NCBI GenBank assembly: GCA_030038645.1
Contig: JASHSR010000285.1
Coordinates: 1 to 5,207 of the forward strand
Direction of reading: 5' to 3'
DNA from: Gammaproteobacteria bacterium
GTDB lineage: Bacteria; Pseudomonadota; Gammaproteobacteria; Steroidobacterales; Steroidobacteraceae
DNA: 5,207 nucleotides
The position numbers were made by a program, and so were the translations under genes. The stretch's first letter is position 1, and every line of letters begins with the position of its first letter. The notes below the pieces were generated by a model. The model saw nothing but the letters and a program-made list of their open reading frames with translations, was not told the origin of the DNA and ran no database searches. Shown in pieces: positions 5,101-5,207 of this stretch.

Positions 5101-5207
5101 ATGAGTCTTCACACCCGTAGACGGATCCATGACGCCGCGCTCGGCGGCGCGGCCGCCATGGCGCTGCTCTGGGCCGCGTGCAGCGGCGGCGCTTGCTACG
5201 GCGCCGC
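5101..5207 (+). CDS. Exported protein or lipoprotein, N-terminal part only, cut by window edge
   Basis: Thirty-five codons are visible. The N-terminus is basic (HTRRR at 4-8), followed by an Ala/Leu-rich hydrophobic stretch (12-26) and then Cys at 27 and 32. This reads as a signal peptide. The Cys in LLWAAC could be the lipidated residue of a lipoprotein, but the position three before it is Trp, not the usual Leu, so a Sec signal peptide is equally possible. A twin-Arg pair is present, but the full Tat motif is not convincing. It lies 61 bases after the DUF6152-type gene on the same strand and is probably in its operon. Function cannot be judged from the visible part. Confidence 0.6.
   Translation, partial: MSLHTRRRIHDAALGGAAAMALLWAACSGGACYGA

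Noticed and set aside
4548..5104. Overlapping frames on both strands over the DUF6152-type gene (4548-5102 minus, 4565-5104 plus)
   Set aside because: No domain, signal peptide or ribosome binding site; the 4644-5039 frame has a signal peptide, family core and a purine-rich site before its ATG.

Overview
The window is a GC-rich piece of chromosome, probably from a Gram-negative bacterium. The clearest sign is a complete TonB-dependent outer-membrane receptor with a beta-barrel ending in a C-terminal Phe. A small exported protein of the DUF6152 type and a neprilysin-like M13 peptidase also fit environmental Proteobacteria (a gammaproteobacterial, Steroidobacter-like background is one guess) or Acidobacteria. 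No rRNA, tRNA or other phylogenetic marker is present, so the lineage is an inference only.

Layout. Positions 1-827 (+) hold the C-terminal catalytic part of an M13 metallopeptidase cut by the window edge. It converges on a minus-strand block, with a 91-base gap that contains a possible two-sided hairpin terminator. The minus-strand block is read from right to left: a small secreted His/Cys protein (4389-4066), the TonB-dependent receptor (3932-1614) and a carboxymuconolactone decarboxylase-family protein (1497-919). The gaps inside the block are 133 and 116 bases. The first two genes may share a transcript. The third is separated from the receptor by a strong GC hairpin and may be expressed differently.

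A 254-base divergent region (4390-4643) holds a 10-bp tandem repeat built on the palindrome TTGCAA and a 28-base hairpin. After it, the plus strand carries a DUF6152-type periplasmic protein (4644-5039) and then the start of another exported protein or lipoprotein (from 5101), which runs off the right edge behind a strong ribosome binding site.

How the genes may work together: the receptor should import an unknown ligand across the outer membrane with energy from TonB. The small HxxxH/CxxC protein just upstream could be a metal-handling or accessory partner. The CMD-family enzyme could act on an imported organic compound or have a redox role. No ligand can be assigned from this sequence.

I see no CRISPR array, insertion sequence, phage gene or clear defence system. 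The most unusual signals are an 18-bp-periodic repeat expansion at the receptor's N-terminus, a displaced CxxC pair in the CMD protein, and the small HExxH/CxxC protein next to the receptor.
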